Below, piece after piece: positions 20,580 through 44,073 of a stretch of DNA of 64,000 nucleotides. The stretch comes from Bradyrhizobium sp. 195. Its GTDB lineage: Bacteria; Pseudomonadota; Alphaproteobacteria; Rhizobiales; Xanthobacteraceae. The translations under genes and the position numbers were made by a program. The notes beneath the pieces are model-generated. The model did no database searches, was not told the DNA's origin, and worked only from the letters and a program-made list of their open reading frames with translations. Numbering within the stretch: the first letter of the stretch is position 1; every line of letters begins with the position of its first letter. Location of the stretch: positions 7,608,501 through 7,672,500 of the forward strand of contig NZ_CP082161.1 in assembly GCF_023101665.1 (NCBI RefSeq), given 5' to 3'.

Positions 20580-21602
20580 ATGAGCGGCACGGCAACCAGT
20601 ATTAAGTCCAAGCTGACGGTGATCGAGACTGTGTACCCTCCGATCTCCAATCAGGAGGCGGTTTGGATGCAGAGCGACCCCGCGGTCGAGGCGCTTCTGC
20701 GGCAGAGCGACTTCTACATGATCGCGGCACGTGCTGAGGCGCGGTATCAGGACATTGTTATCGACCCGGACACCCACGAGATCACGTTCACGTTCGTCGT
20801 CGGCGATAGCTTCGCTGATGATGTGAAGCTGCGCCTCAAAGACTTGCCGGGCGTGTCCGCTGCCCAAATCAACTCTTATCTGGTTGAGGCGGGCGAAAAA
20901 ATGATACGGGTCTGGGATGGTCCGATTGGCGAAGAGGGATCTAACCTTCTCGAATGGTTCACGACCGAGAAGCTTCTTTGGGACCGCTCCAGAGGCAGAG
21001 CTGGAATTGAGGGCTTCGAACGCTATCGCGAAGCGGCGACGTATGACCTTCTTTATGTCGGCATCGCCAAGGTGGGCGACAGCTTCGATCGTCTGATCCG
21101 CCACGGCCACAAAGCTCGCATGGAGATACTCTCCAACGAACCACAACGATATCCCGGGGCACGCGTCACCGACGAAATCTACCTGTTCATGTTCAATGTA
21201 CAGCCTTTGATCATGACGACGTTCGAGCTGGACCACGACTTTGAGGGCGAAGATTTCAGCGGCGCCTACGATCAGAAACGGATCGTCGCCGACGCCGAGA
21301 AGGCGTTCGTCAGCCTTCTGAAACCGCAATACAACATCGTGAAGTTCGCCAATTATCCGAAGGGTGCAGACGGGCTCTACGGCTCGGACTATGTCCGATA
21401 CGGCTATGTCATTGGCGAAAACGTAGCGTTCAACACCGCGCATGGTCGCATGAGAGGAGGACGAAACGCTCTCGCCGGGTTCATCTCCAATGACGCCGAC
21501 TGCATCTTCATCGAGGGCGACGCCGTGACGCTTTACGTCTCCGGGGTCGATTATCCGGCCGAAAGCCCGGCGAACGTCGCGGGCGCCTCAAAAGGAAATT
21601 GA
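20580..21602 (+). CDS. Unrecognised protein with GIY-YIG-like signatures, third gene of the TA operon
   Basis: 340 residues. It starts 3 bp after the antitoxin stop, so it should be co-transcribed. The family is not recognised. About residues 155-180 read YDLLYVGIAKVGDSFDRL followed by HGHKAR, and about residues 235-255 read DAEKAFVSLLKPQYNIVKF. The order Y-V/I-G, Arg/His, then Ala-Glu with a downstream Pro-x-Tyr-Asn is the pattern of GIY-YIG nuclease domains, here with a longer internal insertion. The N-terminal 140 residues are separate. A nuclease acting with, or protected by, the HigBA pair is a hypothesis. Confidence 0.55.
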   Translation: MSGTATSIKSKLTVIETVYPPISNQEAVWMQSDPAVEALLRQSDFYMIAARAEARYQDIVIDPDTHEITFTFVVGDSFADDVKLRLKDLPGVSAAQINSYLVEAGEKMIRVWDGPIGEEGSNLLEWFTTEKLLWDRSRGRAGIEGFERYREAATYDLLYVGIAKVGDSFDRLIRHGHKARMEILSNEPQRYPGARVTDEIYLFMFNVQPLIMTTFELDHDFEGEDFSGAYDQKRIVADAEKAFVSLLKPQYNIVKFANYPKGADGLYGSDYVRYGYVIGENVAFNTAHGRMRGGRNALAGFISNDADCIFIEGDAVTLYVSGVDYPAESPANVAGASKGN

Positions 21603-21694
21603 GCGCTGACCGCGAAGCGCTAATTGGTCGTCCGTGAACAAGGCTCTAAGCGATTGAGCAGGAGTCAGTTTTTTAGTTGCGGCGGCATTTGAGA

Positions 21695-21732
21695 TTGCAG
21701 GGATTGGGGGCTTGAGGCCCCCAAACCTTGCA
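21695..21732. terminator. Strong hairpin, possible terminator of the TA operon
   Basis: A 17-bp stem with two mismatches (TTGCAGGGATTGGGGGC against GCCCCCAAACCTTGCAA) closes a TTGA loop and is followed by a short T run (TTTTCATTT). It lies about 90 bp after the third gene of the toxin-antitoxin operon. It could also be part of the end of the decayed IS5 element that follows. Confidence 0.4.
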
Positions 21733-21794
21733 ATTTTCATTTGTGGATTCCCTTTCGCTGCGGACCATGATTCTGTGGTGCATTGGAGGGGCCG

Positions 21795-21961
21795 ATGCGA
21801 CCGAAGAAGCACAGGACGACGGGATCGAACGATCTGTTCCGGGCGCGGCTGGACCAGATCATCAACATGAAGCAGGAGCTGGTTCAGCTCGCCGGCAAGA
21901 TCGATTGGGACTGGATCGACGGCGAGGTCGCGCCGCTCTACAGTGTCAATCGGCGTTCGAC
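21795..21961 (+). pseudogene. IS5-family transposase, N-terminal fragment
   Basis: The first 56 codons (MRPKKHRTTGSNDLFRARLD, then NMKQELVQLAGKIDWDWID) match the start of IS5-type transposases. The gene is cut at 21962 by the end of the IS21 element and its remainder is not seen on the far side, so a deletion followed or accompanied the IS21 insertion. Confidence 0.75.
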
Positions 21962-22809
21962 TGGGACCCCCTAGCGGCATCCAAAAGGGACCCCTTTGAT
22001 CGGCGTGCTCTGCTGGTAGCGCTCGGGTCGTCGGAGCTGGTCGGGGTTGCGGAGACGGCGCGAGCGCGGGTTGTTTGAACATCGTCGCGGCTTTTGAATC
22101 GCCAGCTGTCGTTGCCGGTTTCGACGATGTCGCAGTGATGGGTCAATCGGTCGAGTAGCGCGGTGGTCATTTTGGCATCGCCGAACACGCTCGGCCATTC
22201 GCCGAACGCAAGATTGGTGGTGACAATGATGGAGGTGCGCTCGTACAGCCGGCTGATGAGATGGAACAGGAGCTGACCGCCGGATTGCGCGAACGGCAGA
22301 TAGCCCAGCTCGTCGAGAACGATGAAGTCCATGCGGGTCAGATGCTCGGCGAGCCGTCCCTGCCGACCGTTGCGGGTCTCGGTCTCGAGCCGGTTGACGA
22401 GGTCGACGACGTTGTAGAAGCGTCCTCTGGCGCCATCGCGGATGCAACTTCTGGCGATGGCAATGGCGAGGTGTGTTTTGCCTGTACCGGTGCCGCCAAC
22501 CAGCACGACGTTGCGTTGTTGGGCGATGAAGCCGCCGCCAGCGAGATCATTGACGAGAGTTTGATTGATCGGCGTGCCGTCGAACTGGAAGTCGGCGATG
22601 TCCTTGGCGAGCGGCAGCTTGGCAATGGTGAGCTGGTATTTGATCGACCTGGCTTGCTTCTCGTTGATCTCGGCGTTGAGCAGGTCTCCGACAATGCGCT
22701 GAGGTTCGTGCTGGCGCTTGACGGCAGTTGCCATGATCTCGTCGAAGGCGGCCTTCATGCCGTAGAGCTTGAGTTCGCCCATAAGATCGAAGATTTGGGT
22801 TCGTTCCAT
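21946..22809 (-). CDS. istB: IS21-family helper ATPase IstB
   Basis: 287 residues, DnaC-like AAA+ ATPase. Walker A is [17 protein letters not shown], and Walker B lies in [13 protein letters not shown]. It helps IstA choose and hold target DNA. The start [18 protein letters not shown] at 22809 overlaps the istA stop; the longer frame to 22845 is not needed. The last codons (SNAD) lie outside the IS end, in the interrupted IS5 gene. Confidence 0.9.
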   Translation of the reverse strand: MERTQIFDLMGELKLYGMKAAFDEIMATAVKRQHEPQRIVGDLLNAEINEKQARSIKYQLTIAKLPLAKDIADFQFDGTPINQTLVNDLAGGGFIAQQRNVVLVGGTGTGKTHLAIAIARSCIRDGARGRFYNVVDLVNRLETETRNGRQGRLAEHLTRMDFIVLDELGYLPFAQSGGQLLFHLISRLYERTSIIVTTNLAFGEWPSVFGDAKMTTALLDRLTHHCDIVETGNDSWRFKSRDDVQTTRARAVSATPTSSDDPSATSRARRSKGSLLDAARGSQSNAD

Positions 22810-24368
22810 CAGATGGTCCTCCGGAGGTTGTCGTAGCGAGCACAATCGGCGATCGGTGCATGACGGAGCGTCAGTGCGGCCGGCGTCATGATGTTTGCCG
22901 GTGGGGCGGGTTCACGTTGACGGGCCAGGATATTGAGAACGACATCGGCGGAATGGACGCTGTGACTGAGCGCTTCGGCACAGGCCGCTTCCACCGCAGA
23001 CAGACCGTCAGTCAGCACCGCGTTGAGGATGTCGACCATCTGCCGATTGCCATCGTCGGTGCTGGCCAACTTGCGCCGGATCCGCTCGATCGCGGCCGGC
23101 AGCACCCAGTCTTTGAAGGGAGCACCGTTGCGCAAGGCGCCGGGTTTGCGGGCGAGCACCGGCACATAATGCCAGGGGTCGTAGACGGTATCGCCGCGGC
23201 CAAAGGATCGCGGGTGCTCGGCAACGATACGTCCATCCTGACGGATCACGATGCGATCGGCATAGGCCTGGACCTCGACCGGTCGTCCGACTGCGCTGGC
23301 TGCGACCGAGTACTTGTTGTTGTCGAAGCGCACCAGGCAGGTCTTCGAGACCGATGCCGTCACCGCATGGAAGCCGTCGAAGCGGCCGGCATAGGGAACG
23401 AGTTTGGGGCGTTCGGCTTCGAACACGTCCCAGATCGTCTGATCGGCCAGCTCCGGATGGCGATGAGCCTTGGCGTAGGCGATGCACTTGTCGAGCAGCC
23501 AGGCGTTTAACTCGTCGAGGTTTTTGAACCGCAGCCGCGGCGTGAAGAAGCGTTCCCGGACCAGCCCGACCTGGTTCTCGACCTGCCCCTTCTCCCAGCC
23601 CGACGCTGGCGTACAGGCGACCGGATCGACCAGATAGTGGCTGCACATCTGCAGGAAGCGGCGATTGTAGAGACGGCCTTTACCGACGAAGATCGTCTCT
23701 ACGGCGGTCTTCATGTTGTCGTAGATGCCGCGGGTGCAGGTGCCTTTGAACAGGGCGAACGCCCGGTCGTGGGCGTCGAACACCATCTCCTGCGTCTCCC
23801 TCGGATAGGCCCGCACGAACAGCATGCGGCTGTGACAGAGCCGGACATGAGCAGCCTTCACCATCACCGTGGTGCCGCTCAGCAGGACGACCTCGTGGCT
23901 CCAGTCGAACTGGTACGCTTCGCCTGGTGCAAAGCTCAGCGGGACATAAGCGGCTGCGGTCGATTGCCCGCGTTCCTTGCTCCACCGCCGTGCGTATCGA
24001 CGAACCGCATCATAGCCGCCGGCATAACCCAGGCCGCGAAGCTCTTCGAATAGCCGGATCAGCGTCAGCCGTTCCCGTACTGCCTTGCTCTCATTCCCTG
24101 CCAGCAACCGGTCAAGCTCGGCACTCCAGGCACCGATCTTCGGGAGCGGCTGCGTCTCGCGCTCATACCGGAACTCCGTGGCTTGAGAACGAATGACCTT
24201 GCGAACCACCTTCCGCGATACGCCAAGTTCTCGGCAGATCGCCTTGATCGGACGACCATCAACAAAGTAGGCGCGACGGATCTTACCAATCGTCTCCACC
24301 ACCAGCATCCCAACCTCGGCTTCCATGACTCGATGGAAGCCACTGTGGACCCTTATCCCGGGGTCCCG
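21962..24368 (-). mobile_element. IS21-family insertion sequence
   Basis: About 2.4 kb with istA and istB leftward. The ends carry imperfect inverted repeats, GGGACCCC at 21963-21970 and its complement at 24360-24367, with further GGGTCC/GGACCC repeats just inside. A clear target duplication is not visible. It interrupts the IS5 fragment on the left and abuts the ISL3 element on the right. Confidence 0.85.
22809..24326 (-). CDS. istA: IS21-family transposase IstA
   Basis: 505 residues. The N-terminal HTH ([22 protein letters not shown]) precedes an rve-type integrase core with [25 protein letters not shown] and [11 protein letters not shown], where the DDE acidic residues sit. A C-terminal Mu-like domain follows. 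It is full length and overlaps istB, as in intact IS21 elements, so the element may be active. Confidence 0.92.
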   Translation of the reverse strand: MEAEVGMLVVETIGKIRRAYFVDGRPIKAICRELGVSRKVVRKVIRSQATEFRYERETQPLPKIGAWSAELDRLLAGNESKAVRERLTLIRLFEELRGLGYAGGYDAVRRYARRWSKERGQSTAAAYVPLSFAPGEAYQFDWSHEVVLLSGTTVMVKAAHVRLCHSRMLFVRAYPRETQEMVFDAHDRAFALFKGTCTRGIYDNMKTAVETIFVGKGRLYNRRFLQMCSHYLVDPVACTPASGWEKGQVENQVGLVRERFFTPRLRFKNLDELNAWLLDKCIAYAKAHRHPELADQTIWDVFEAERPKLVPYAGRFDGFHAVTASVSKTCLVRFDNNKYSVAASAVGRPVEVQAYADRIVIRQDGRIVAEHPRSFGRGDTVYDPWHYVPVLARKPGALRNGAPFKDWVLPAAIERIRRKLASTDDGNRQMVDILNAVLTDGLSAVEAACAEALSHSVHSADVVLNILARQREPAPPANIMTPAALTLRHAPIADCARYDNLRRTI

Positions 24369-24371
24369 ATT

Positions 24372-26030
24372 GGGCTCTGACGCATATTCGATGATCGTGA
24401 TTGTTTTTATGGCGCGCCAATCAGCCTAGCCTGAAGGAGATCGAGCTTAGCGCGCCCGTACATTTGCCGTTTGACCAGCTTGAGCTTGGTGATCTGAGCT
24501 TCCACTTGGCCATTGGACCATGGTTGCGTGATAGCCGCGTGCACCGCGCCCTTATCGTTGGCAATGCCATTCGCGAACGAGGCAATGAGGCTCCGCTTGG
24601 AGTCATCAATCCAAGGTTCGAGCTCCATCTCGGCCTTCTTTCGGATCATCGCGTGGAAGCGGCCAACGAGAGCTTGGGCATCGGCCAGCATAGGAACGTT
24701 TTGTTCGATGACCGCAAGCGTGACGGTCTCGGCTTTGGTTAGGTGGTCGCGCTTCGTCGTCATCAGCTGCGCTATCGTCCTGGCGGCGGGGACCTTCTGC
24801 AATTGTTGATGGCTGATGGTCTCGGCACGCCGCCGTCGCGTCGCCCATTCCGCCACCACGCGCAGCGATCCCTTGAAGCCTTGTCCCTTCAAGCGGCGCC
24901 AGAGCTCGGCACCGTTGCGACAGCCGCCTGACCACTGCGCGTCCAGGAACGGCAGATGCCCGTCCAGGGTGCTTTGACGGGTGCGGAACATATCCGTACC
25001 GCCGCCGCGGCTAATTTGGCGAACCAGATTGCGACTATGTCCTGTGCGGCGGACGATCTCCTTGAGCGACACACCGTCGCTGACGAGAGCCGTAATTACG
25101 GCATGGCTGTCCTGCCGCCGCAAATAGCCCTGATAGCGCAGCTTTTCCGCACAGGTCAGCAATTCCGGGTTGATCGTCGTCGCTCCAATTGCGGTTCGGA
25201 TTCTGTTCATGGAGCGGCGCACCGCATCAAGGAAGGCCGCGCTCGCATTTTCCATCAGATGCCAGCGGTCGGCGACTTGGATGGCGTTCGGCAGCGCCTT
25301 GGCTGCTGCCTCGCCGTATCCACCACCGCGATCTCGCGACACAATGTTGATCGCTGGGTGCTTCGATAGCCACGCCCGAACGGTCGCAGTTTCCCGGTCG
25401 GGCAGCAAGGCAACTATCCGCCGACGCTCCAAATCGCATACGATCGTCCCGTACCGACGGTTTCTCCGGAACGCCCAGTCATCGATGCCCACAACAAGCA
25501 ATGGATCTGTCGGCATCGCCGTCCGCCGGCGGACCACCCGCAGCAAGGTATCGTTGCTGACGGGCAGCATGAGCCGCTTGGCGAAGCTTGCCGCCGGCCG
25601 GCCGCCGAGCGCCAACCCCAAGTGATGGACGATGTATTCCAGCCGTGCCGTTCGGCGCCGTCGAAGTGGGACGAGGTCTTCTCCGAACCGCTCCGCGAAG
25701 ATCCGCCGGCGGCAATGCGGCACCTCACATGTGAAGCGCCGCGTGAGCAATCGGAGGCGCACCCTTCTGCCCGCTGACGGCAAATCAGCCACGTGCCGGA
25801 TGTATCGGCTATGGATTCGGCGCGACGCTGTCGCGCACAAAGGGCATTGGGCCTCCGCAGCCTCTGACCGAACAGCCAGAATAACCGAATCCATTGAGTC
25901 ACTTACACCATCAAACACCAAACCACTCGGTACTAGCGATGAGATTTGAAAGCCCGTCCGCATGGCGCTGATTCTCCGTTTGAGAACCACAGTCGCCCGG
26001 CAAACTTCATCGGAAATGAGTCAGACCGCC
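24372..26030 (-). mobile_element. ISL3-family insertion sequence
   Basis: About 1.66 kb. Imperfect terminal repeats are seen: GGGCTCTGACGCATATTCG at the left, and the complement of GGCGGTCTGACTCATTTCCG at the right. GATT flanks both ends (24368-24371 and 26031-26034). ISL3 elements usually make 8-bp duplications, so this match could be partial or chance. The element truncates an IS66 gene on its right. Confidence 0.8.
24407..25990 (-). CDS. ISL3-family transposase
   Basis: Up to 527 residues (an ATG at 25963 is an alternative start). The N-terminal zinc-ribbon region has CPLCATASRRIHSRY and FTCEVPHCRRRIFAERF. The DDE domain starts at VVGIDDWAFRRNRRYGTIVC and contains IVSRDRGGGYGEAAAKALPN and QVADRWHLMENA. 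The C-terminus has WSNGQVEAQITKLKLVKRQM, which includes the final Glu. Full length and apparently intact. Confidence 0.9.
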   Translation of the reverse strand: MVLKRRISAMRTGFQISSLVPSGLVFDGVSDSMDSVILAVRSEAAEAQCPLCATASRRIHSRYIRHVADLPSAGRRVRLRLLTRRFTCEVPHCRRRIFAERFGEDLVPLRRRRTARLEYIVHHLGLALGGRPAASFAKRLMLPVSNDTLLRVVRRRTAMPTDPLLVVGIDDWAFRRNRRYGTIVCDLERRRIVALLPDRETATVRAWLSKHPAINIVSRDRGGGYGEAAAKALPNAIQVADRWHLMENASAAFLDAVRRSMNRIRTAIGATTINPELLTCAEKLRYQGYLRRQDSHAVITALVSDGVSLKEIVRRTGHSRNLVRQISRGGGTDMFRTRQSTLDGHLPFLDAQWSGGCRNGAELWRRLKGQGFKGSLRVVAEWATRRRRAETISHQQLQKVPAARTIAQLMTTKRDHLTKAETVTLAVIEQNVPMLADAQALVGRFHAMIRKKAEMELEPWIDDSKRSLIASFANGIANDKGAVHAAITQPWSNGQVEAQITKLKLVKRQMYGRAKLDLLQARLIGAP

Positions 26031-26043
26031 GATTGGATGCCGA

Positions 26044-26373
26044 TCACCCCGAAAACGGGGTCCTTATTCCATGCCGAAACACACCTTCCACGACTAGCGG
26101 CGCGAATGTCGGCTGCGATACCTCGCGCGGCGGCAACATGCCTCGCTGTCGAAACCGCCGCCGCCAATCGTAGATTTGCCAGCGCGTCGCTCCGTGCTTG
26201 CGCGCCACCTCGGACACCTGGGCACCGGGTAACAGACTCTCGGCGACGATCCGAGCTCTCTCAGCTTCCGAACGTACGCGGCGCCCCGATGGTCCTTCAA
26301 GAACCTCCAGCCGGCTCACCGATCCCCTCGTTGAGCCGTCCAAATGGACGTCCTTTTTGCTGTCCAATCCCAT
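26044..26373 (-). pseudogene. IS66-family TnpA-like gene, truncated at its 3' end
   Basis: The first ~97 residues are an IS66 TnpA-type HTH protein (RVRSEAERARIVAESLLPG and VSEVARKHGATRWQIYDWRR). The end, near 26044, lies against the ISL3 element, and the rest of the gene and element are missing. It is a second, different IS66 copy from the one immediately to its right. Confidence 0.7.
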
Positions 26374-26412
26374 CCGAAACCTCCGTCCAAGCCGGAGGCT
26401 TCTTTCGCACGT

Positions 26413-26562
26413 TCATTCGAATTCTGAAGCAAGGGTATCGGCTTCGCGCTTACGTTCTTCCTCGAGCCTGACGACGCGCTCCGTGAGCTGACGATTCTCC
26501 ACCTGCAGCGCAGCAATGCGCGCCAACAGCGCTTCGACACTCGGTTCGCCGGTTCGATTCAT
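26413..26562 (-). pseudogene. IS66 TnpC, N-terminal fragment
   Basis: A 49-codon leucine-zipper-like start typical of IS66 TnpC (SVEALLARIAALQVENRQL, then RVVRLEEERKREADTL). It stops at 26413-26415, where the sequence changes to the neighbouring IS66 copy. The DDE domain is absent. Confidence 0.7.
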
Positions 26563-26614
26563 CGGATTCTTGAATCTGAACCGTACCGACGCGTCAACCG
26601 CTCAACTCGAGAGC

Positions 26615-26968
26615 TCAGCCGGCAACCTGATATTGCCGCACCGGATGGCGGACCATCGCATCGATATCGATGCCGTCAAGGATCCAGTGCAATTGCTCGG
26701 TCGTCAGCGTGACGACCGCCTCCTGGCGGCGCGGCCATCGGAACTTGTCCTCGGTCAGCCGCTTCAGGACCAGCACAAAGCCGGACCGGTCGAAGAACAG
26801 CAACTTCAACCGGTCGCAACGGCGATTGCAGAACGCAAAAACCGCCGGAGCGAACGGATCGAGCGCCATCGTCTCCTGGACCAGAACCGCAAGGCTGTTG
26901 ATGCCAGCCCGGAAGTCGATCGGCTCACGGTGCAGATAGACCTGCAGGTCACCGCCCAGTCTGAACAT
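26615..26968 (-). CDS. tnpB: IS66-family accessory protein TnpB
   Basis: 117 residues, full length. It shows the IS66 Orf2 signature: VYLHREPIDFRAGINSLAVL, VFAFCNRRCDRLKLLFFDRS and KFRWPRR near the end. It overlaps tnpA by 20 bp. It is required for IS66 transposition but is not the transposase itself. Confidence 0.9.
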   Translation of the reverse strand: MFRLGGDLQVYLHREPIDFRAGINSLAVLVQETMALDPFAPAVFAFCNRRCDRLKLLFFDRSGFVLVLKRLTEDKFRWPRRQEAVVTLTTEQLHWILDGIDIDAMVRHPVRQYQVAG

Positions 26969-27422
26969 GGCCCAGGGCTCCGATGATCGCCGTCAATGCA
27001 TCCACATCGCCGCATTCCAGCGCGACCTTCACGCCGTTCGGCAGCGACGCGCTCACTTTGGCCGGAGAACAAAAAGCTGTAGTCCCCTTGGGTTCCGACC
27101 CGCGCACTTCATCGCAAGCCGCCGGCAAACCCACCATCGCCACGCTGCTCCCCCGCGACAGGGCGCGATCGGAAGCCCCCTCAAGTTGAACCGGGATGAA
27201 CGCCGATGGGGAAGACCGCGGGAGAGACCTGGTCGCGGTGTGCTTCTTGATCCATTTCCGGAGCAGGTTCGCGTTGACCCCGTGTTCGAGCGCAAGTCTC
27301 GATACCGAAACGCCAGGCTCAAGACAACTCGCGACAAGACGCTCCTTCGATGCCGCCTCGTAGCGCCGGCGACCGTTCCGACCAACAAGCCTGACCCGCA
27401 GTTTCTGATCATCGTCTGCCAT
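26949..27422 (-). CDS. tnpA: IS66-family TnpA (HTH accessory protein)
   Basis: 157 residues from MADDDQKLRVRLVG at 27422. The helix-turn-helix is VSVSRLALEHGVNANLLRKWI, followed by a low-complexity linker and the conserved C-terminal LPNGVKVALECGDVDALTAI. It starts 60 bp inside the right terminal repeat. In-frame ATGs further upstream (27458, 27479) are possible but unnecessary. Confidence 0.85.
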   Translation of the reverse strand: MADDDQKLRVRLVGRNGRRRYEAASKERLVASCLEPGVSVSRLALEHGVNANLLRKWIKKHTATRSLPRSSPSAFIPVQLEGASDRALSRGSSVAMVGLPAACDEVRGSEPKGTTAFCSPAKVSASLPNGVKVALECGDVDALTAIIGALGHVQTGR

Positions 27423-27504
27423 CACAAGGTGTCCACCTAATTTGGTGGACACCTCATGCATCAGAGCACTCAAAAGCAAAAGGTGCCGGGAAATTCGCGC
27501 TTAC

Positions 27505-27697
27505 TGCCATTCTCCTCCTCGAGCTGCTTTAACCGTCGCATCTCGTTCGGCAGCAGCCCGTCATACTTCTTCTTCCAATTGAAGTAGGTCGCCCGGCTGA
27601 TCCCGGCCCTGCGGCAGATCTCCGCCACCGCACCCCCGTCGCTGCCCTGCTTCAGGATGAACGCCTTCTGGGCGTCCGAAAACTTCGAGGCCTTCAT
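27505..27697 (-). pseudogene. IS3-family OrfA fragment
   Basis: The first 64 codons of an IS3 OrfA are present (MKASKFSDAQKAFILKQG, then EICRRAGISRATYFNWKKKY). It is interrupted after RLKQLEEENG by the IS66 right end at 27504. Its own IS end probably lies near 27770, a few bases before the NRPS stop codon. orfB is missing. Confidence 0.8.
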
Positions 27698-27778
27698 CGT
27701 CGTCGCTCCTCCCAGCCGGGTGGATTTACGCAGCGCAAACTCTAGCCAAAAATGGTCCAGTTTGCCGGCCTCAGATCA

Positions 27779-41941
<14,163 letters not shown>

Positions 41942-41953
41942 GCAATCGACATA

Positions 41954-42091
41954 CCAATGACGTACTGCGAGCGTTTCCTGAAGAAATAACGCGCGCCTCG
42001 CTCGGAATGCCGCCGTCGGATTTGGGACATCGACGTCCTGAACCAGACACAGCTCAGCACAACAATACGGACGTCATTGGCGACGATCACC
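41954..42091. repeat. Imperfect direct repeat upstream of the NRPS gene, copy A
   Basis: About 140 bp, clearly related to 42193-42347: both begin CCAATGAC, share TTGGGACAT and CTGAACC/TTGAACC, CAGCTCA/GAGCTCA and CACAACA, and end GCGACGA. Copy A lies directly upstream of the NRPS start. No coding potential is convincing in either copy. It could be regulatory or the remains of a duplicated gene end. Confidence 0.6.
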
Positions 42092-42192
42092 GCATGGGCG
42101 TCCGCAAAGTCGTCGGAAGATCTGCAACAGCCGCCGTCATCACCGCGCGTACAGCAGAATCTCCTTGGCGCTCACGTTAAGTAACGGACGCG

Positions 42193-42347
42193 CCAATGAC
42201 CTTCTGCGAGCTCATTCTGAAGAAAACAATTCGCTTCTCGCCGGGCTGCCAGAATTTTGCCGTCATGCCGTCGGGCTTGGGACATTAACGCCTTGAACCG
42301 AACAGAGCTCAACACAACAGCACGCGCCGTCAACAGCGACGACCACT
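42193..42347. repeat. Imperfect direct repeat upstream of the NRPS gene, copy B
   Basis: Second copy of the repeat at 41954-42091, with about 15 bp extra length. The region between the NRPS start and the oxygenase gene (41942-42614) holds these repeats and otherwise nothing recognisable. A 179-codon leftward frame crosses it but has no family likeness and overlaps the oxygenase start. Confidence 0.6.
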
Positions 42348-42614
42348 CAAGATCGGGCGCCCGCGCCTTGCCCGCATTGCCTTTGCGAGCCAAAATGCTC
42401 GCCGCTGCTTTCTCCAGGTGGTCTGCTCGTCGAGTGAGAGAGGGTCCTGCGGCAGGGATTCCGCTCGATGTTGCAAAGTTCGCCACGCATCGCGTTTTCG
42501 CAGATTGGCCGGGGCTCGGCACTAAGTAGCGTTTTCGCTTAATGCCCGCTGACGTCTGTGGCACGGCCCTTGCTCGTGAGGCGACGAATGCGACGAAGAA
42601 CGGGTCCACGGCGA

Positions 42615-43565
42615 ATGTCGCAACCACAACTGACTCCTGATCTCTCACATCGGCGCATGCTGTTGACCCTTGGGTGCAGCGGCTTGGATGTGACTTGCGT
42701 GATCGAGGCACTCAGTCGAGACTGTGTCATTTTGATTCGTAATGTCTCACCGAGCGAGTCGGACGGCCTCGTACATCAAATTGCCGGTGAACTGGGATTG
42801 CAAAAAAAGCTAGAGCTGGAGGCCGGCTTTTCCGATTTTCTTGGTCACCGACGGCGGATCAACAAATACTTCATGAGCGTTAATTCCCGAGATGATTATC
42901 AGTTTGTCACCCCGCATTCCGAAGGAGATAGAATATCTAATATGCAGTTGTCGTGCTTTTATTGTTTCGAGAATAGTAAAGACGGAGGAGAAACAATCCT
43001 ATTGAACATCGACGACACAAGTGAGGCATGGGGACTTTTACGAGAAAAAACGACAAAAATATTACCTGGATCAAAGCCATTGTCTCGGGGCATGATCACT
43101 CGTGCAAAAGCACTTTATCGTCTGAGCTCGCCGGATGACTATTTGGTACCAGATGACCAAATAGTAGCCGAGGTGAAATCCGAGATCCCGGGCCTTTTGC
43201 TGGCGATTGTTATGGCAAGGCCGAAAAGAAGCTTTTCCCTTCTCCTAGGGCGCGATGTGAATGTCCTTTGGGATAACATTGGTAGTGTTGACCAAAGCTG
43301 TCTTCACTTTTTCGTTCGGATGTTGCAGGAGCGCGAACTTCTCAAGTTCCCGCCGAACGGTTTTGAGTTGCACCAACTGGACCCCGTTAATGCAGGACGG
43401 AGCTGGTGTTCAGGCGCCGATTACGAGAAACTTTTTTGTGACGAGATTATTCTCAAGCTAAAACCAGGGGACCTTGTTATTCTGAACAACCTAACTTGGG
43501 CGCATGCGGTGAACAATTGGACATCGGCACCGGGCACTCGAAGGATAGCCGTGGCATTGGCCTAG
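42615..43565 (+). CDS. TauD/clavaminate-synthase-like Fe(II)/2-oxoglutarate oxygenase
   Basis: About 316 residues from the ATG at 42615; an Arg-rich extension to 42558 and a shorter start at 42657 are alternatives. The iron site is His-x-Glu in FVTPHSEGDRIS, and the distal His lies in NNLTWAHAVNNW with an Arg following in APGTRRIAVAL, which binds 2-oxoglutarate. The GGETILLNI stretch is typical of the TauD/syringomycin-SyrP-like fold. Such enzymes beside NRPS genes usually hydroxylate carrier-bound amino acids. It is divergent from the NRPS with a shared 670-bp upstream region, and visibly AT-richer than its neighbours, which suggests separate acquisition. The tailoring role is inferred. Confidence 0.8.
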   Translation: MSQPQLTPDLSHRRMLLTLGCSGLDVTCVIEALSRDCVILIRNVSPSESDGLVHQIAGELGLQKKLELEAGFSDFLGHRRRINKYFMSVNSRDDYQFVTPHSEGDRISNMQLSCFYCFENSKDGGETILLNIDDTSEAWGLLREKTTKILPGSKPLSRGMITRAKALYRLSSPDDYLVPDDQIVAEVKSEIPGLLLAIVMARPKRSFSLLLGRDVNVLWDNIGSVDQSCLHFFVRMLQERELLKFPPNGFELHQLDPVNAGRSWCSGADYEKLFCDEIILKLKPGDLVILNNLTWAHAVNNWTSAPGTRRIAVALA

Positions 43566-44073
43566 CGTAGTCCCCACTTTTCCTGAAAGTTGAGTCTTGC
43601 TTCAAGGGTGCATGAGCAGCATCCCCGAGCGACAGCGATTAGCCTGACGAAGGAGTGACCTGCCACTGCTTTTCATCCAGCGGCAGTTAGAGTCTCGGGG
43701 GTTTTGTAGCGAGACCGAACTTTGGACCACCCAGAACTAGAGTTTTGCGCCTCTGTCACGTTCGCGGGCTGGTTGCGCCAACGTGGTTGTGCAGCAAAAT
43801 CGGCGGTCAATTGCCGATCGCCCCATGGGGCCGTTCTTCGTTATACAACAAGGCTCAAGAACGCCCACAGGATCGTTCTTCGCGAGGTTCTTTATCGACA
43901 TCATCCCTGGTTTGGTCGCCGAGTTTGCGTTCATGGAAGGGTCGAGAAGGCTAATGATGTCGCTTTCCGCTGCTCTCTTGATGGATCGAAAATAGATCGT
44001 TGCCTGGAAGTTCCAGCGTGGATGTTCGACAGGACGGCATGCCCTGACGCTGAGCCTTTGACAGCTCAGCCGT
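43566..44073 (+). other. Degenerate stretch between oxygenase and dadA relic
   Basis: 508 bp without an intact gene. A rightward frame ending near 44130 contains LEVPAWMFDRTACPDAEPL followed by FVSIDALAA. This looks like the C-terminus of a small protein, but I cannot assign it. It fuses into the dadA fragment at about 44090 in another frame, marking an old recombination junction. Confidence 0.35.

Larger units (their letters stand above)
26413..27504 (-). mobile_element. IS66-family element, left part lost
   Basis: The right terminal repeat is at 27484-27504 (leftward reading GTAAGCGCGAATTTCCCGGCA). tnpA, tnpB and the first 49 codons of tnpC follow in the usual IS66 order. The rest of tnpC and the left end are replaced by the second IS66 fragment. 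It sits inside an IS3 orfA gene, cut at 27505. Confidence 0.8.

Noticed and set aside
42172..42711. 179-codon leftward frame upstream of the oxygenase
   Set aside because: No family likeness; it spans one of the imperfect repeats and overlaps the oxygenase start. Treated as non-coding.
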